A stretch of DNA of 64,000 nt. Source: Haliotis asinina (lineage: Eukaryota > Mollusca > Gastropoda > Lepetellida > Haliotidae). Below are positions 62,748 through 64,000 of this stretch, piece after piece. The stretch lies in contig NC_090280.1 of assembly GCF_037392515.1 (NCBI RefSeq), forward strand, positions 23,999,118 to 24,063,117, in the 5' to 3' direction. The notes beneath the pieces are model-generated. The model was not told the origin of the DNA. It ran no database searches and saw only the letters and a list, made by a program, of their open reading frames with translations. The stretch's first letter is position 1; each line of letters starts with the position of its first letter. Both the position numbers and the translations under genes were made by a program.

Positions 62748-64000
62748 CTAAGGATGAAGCATTGTAGCAGGAAGACTGTTCCACAGGGTTGGTGATGCGA
62801 ATTTGAATGACCTATGAGTGTTTGAGATGAACTGAGGGAACTGAGAGAAGATCCTGATTTGGGGAGCTTCCAAAGAGTAGGCTATTGCAATATTCAGTTC
62901 TGGAGAGAACAAGTGACTGATTGAGTTTGTAGCGGGATCTGTGATTATAAGATGGCAGATGTTACCAGTGAAGATGGAAGTATTCGTCTCTATAGAGATA
63001 GTTGACATGTCATGGTGATACAAGGATCAAGATAAACACCTAGGTTCTCGACATTCGATGAAAGTGAGGTATCTGAGCTGGCTACTGCGATGACCGTAGT
63101 GTCTATCCTTATCCAATGCAAGGTGCCAATCAAGATAGCCTCACTCCTGTCATCATTGAGCTTCAGCTCATTTATCATCATCCATGAGCTAATTGCCTTG
63201 GTGCACTGATTCACACTTTATCTGTCTATTTGTACATCACCCAGTTTGAAGGAATGCATTAATTAGAGGTCGGTTCACATCAAAGTCATCATGACCTTCT
63301 CCAAGGGTTTTGTGTATAACACAAAGAGAAATGACCCACGGACTGAGCCCTGGGGTACACCACATTCTAGAATCGTTGACGCAGACATCCTGTCAGAGAC
63401 AAGAACTGACTGACTCCTCGTGCTCAGATAGGAATGGAACCAGGCCAATTCATCCCCTTGTATGTTATAACTTCCTGAAGATGTCTGAGGAGCTTCTCAT
63501 AGTTGACCGTGTCGAACGCCGCTGAGAGGTCGAACAAGACGAGAAGTGACATATTTCCCGAGTCTGCATTGTTGTATTCACGTTTAGCTTGATAACGATG
63601 TTAGAATCCACATCGAAACGTCGCTCAACGTAATAAACAAGAAGTTGTAATCCATAAAGCTGTATGTTTCATTTTTGACTCACCAACTTCTAGAATGCCC
63701 ATTAAACATGCATCTCAGATCATTTAGAATTTGAAGTAGGGCGGTCTCAGAACTGTGCTCAGGACGACAGGCAAATTAGAATTTATTAAGAAAATCATTG
63801 GAAGAGAGGTAGGATCTGAGTTTGACGTCAGCTGCACGTTCAAGGATCAGGGAGAGAAAGGAAATGCTGGAGATAGGTATACAAATATACCTGTTATACA
63901 ATGATATACAAATGTTCTTTCCTAAGCAATGGCTCTACCACAGCTTGCTTAAAAACCTCTGGAATGACACCATCAACTAAGCTCAAGTTGATCAGTTTCG
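62748..64000 (-). mobile_element. CR1/Rex-like LINE reverse transcriptase, 3' part, running off the window
   Basis: On the minus strand, starting at the right edge: LINLSLVDGVIPEVFKQAVV, a degraded segment, LVLFDLSAAFDTVNYEKLLR (motif A Asp, about 63530-63470), ECGVPQGSVRGSFLFVLYTK (motif B, about 63360-63290), KAISSWMMINELKLNDDRSE (63200-63140), NLGVYLDPCITMT (63060-63020) and the terminal FKFASPTLWNSLPA (62790-62750). The YADD box is not legible. Frames are broken and a foreign ~110-bp insert sits at 63578-63690. It is a different clade from the LINEs at 39-51 kb. Confidence 0.87.
63578..63690 (+). mobile_element. Penelope-like element end (hairpin-GAAACGTCG family), copy 4, nested in a LINE
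   Basis: gcttgataacgatgttagaa, tccacatcgaaacgtcgctc, aacgtaataaacaagaagtt, gtaatccataaagc. CGATGT/ACATCG form a perfect 6-bp stem before AAACGTCG. LINE coding homology stops and resumes at its edges. Confidence 0.55.

Overview
Organism: this is animal nuclear DNA. It has split genes with GT-AG introns, non-LTR retrotransposons, a Tc1-like transposon, tRNA-derived SINEs and many minisatellites. More than 20 copies of a SINE-like tail ending in (ACTC)n / (GTGA)n, together with the gene content, suggest a gastropod mollusc, probably an abalone (Haliotis). The species is inference from remembered repeat style, not from a search.

Genes: (1) A complete classical calpain on the + strand, 3382-32674. 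I resolve 20 exons whose phases all agree, giving 676 codons with catalytic Cys77, His240 and Asn264, a C2-like (CBSW) domain and a C-terminal penta-EF-hand domain. (2) An intronless, divergent Ras-like small GTPase on the - strand, 36710-37351 (213 aa). (3) A five-exon immunoglobulin-superfamily membrane protein on the + strand, 52653-62414 (428 aa), made of a signal peptide, three Ig-type domains and a short C-terminal membrane segment. All its introns are phase 1. Domains 2 and 3 share an unusual six-cysteine pattern. The three genes have no evident functional link.

Mobile DNA: 39296-51530 is a retrotransposon-rich block with two broken jockey/I-type LINEs on the - strand, plus a 5' fragment and a 3' fragment of the same family on the + strand. 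A second, CR1/Rex-like LINE enters from the right edge (62748-64000, - strand). A Polinton/Maverick-type integrase remnant lies at 57545-58260 (- strand). A deleted Tc1-like element (25449-26171) and a TA-flanked MITE (27122-27772) sit in calpain introns. Several SINE-like families share their 3' tail with the jockey/I-type LINE, which suggests that LINE mobilises them. Four copies of a hairpin-GAAACGTCG motif resemble Penelope-like element ends.

Most notable pattern: short tandem arrays were built directly from splice junctions. The acceptor of calpain exon 4 is repeated eight times upstream of the real site (about 53 bp each). The donors of calpain exon 6 (two extra copies), calpain exon 7 (three extra copies, exact 40-bp spacing) and Ig-gene exon 4 (about four extra copies) are repeated into the intron. 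Other minisatellites sit directly beside splice sites of calpain exons 10 and 18. The remaining sequence is intron or intergenic DNA rich in repeats, with no further gene I can support.
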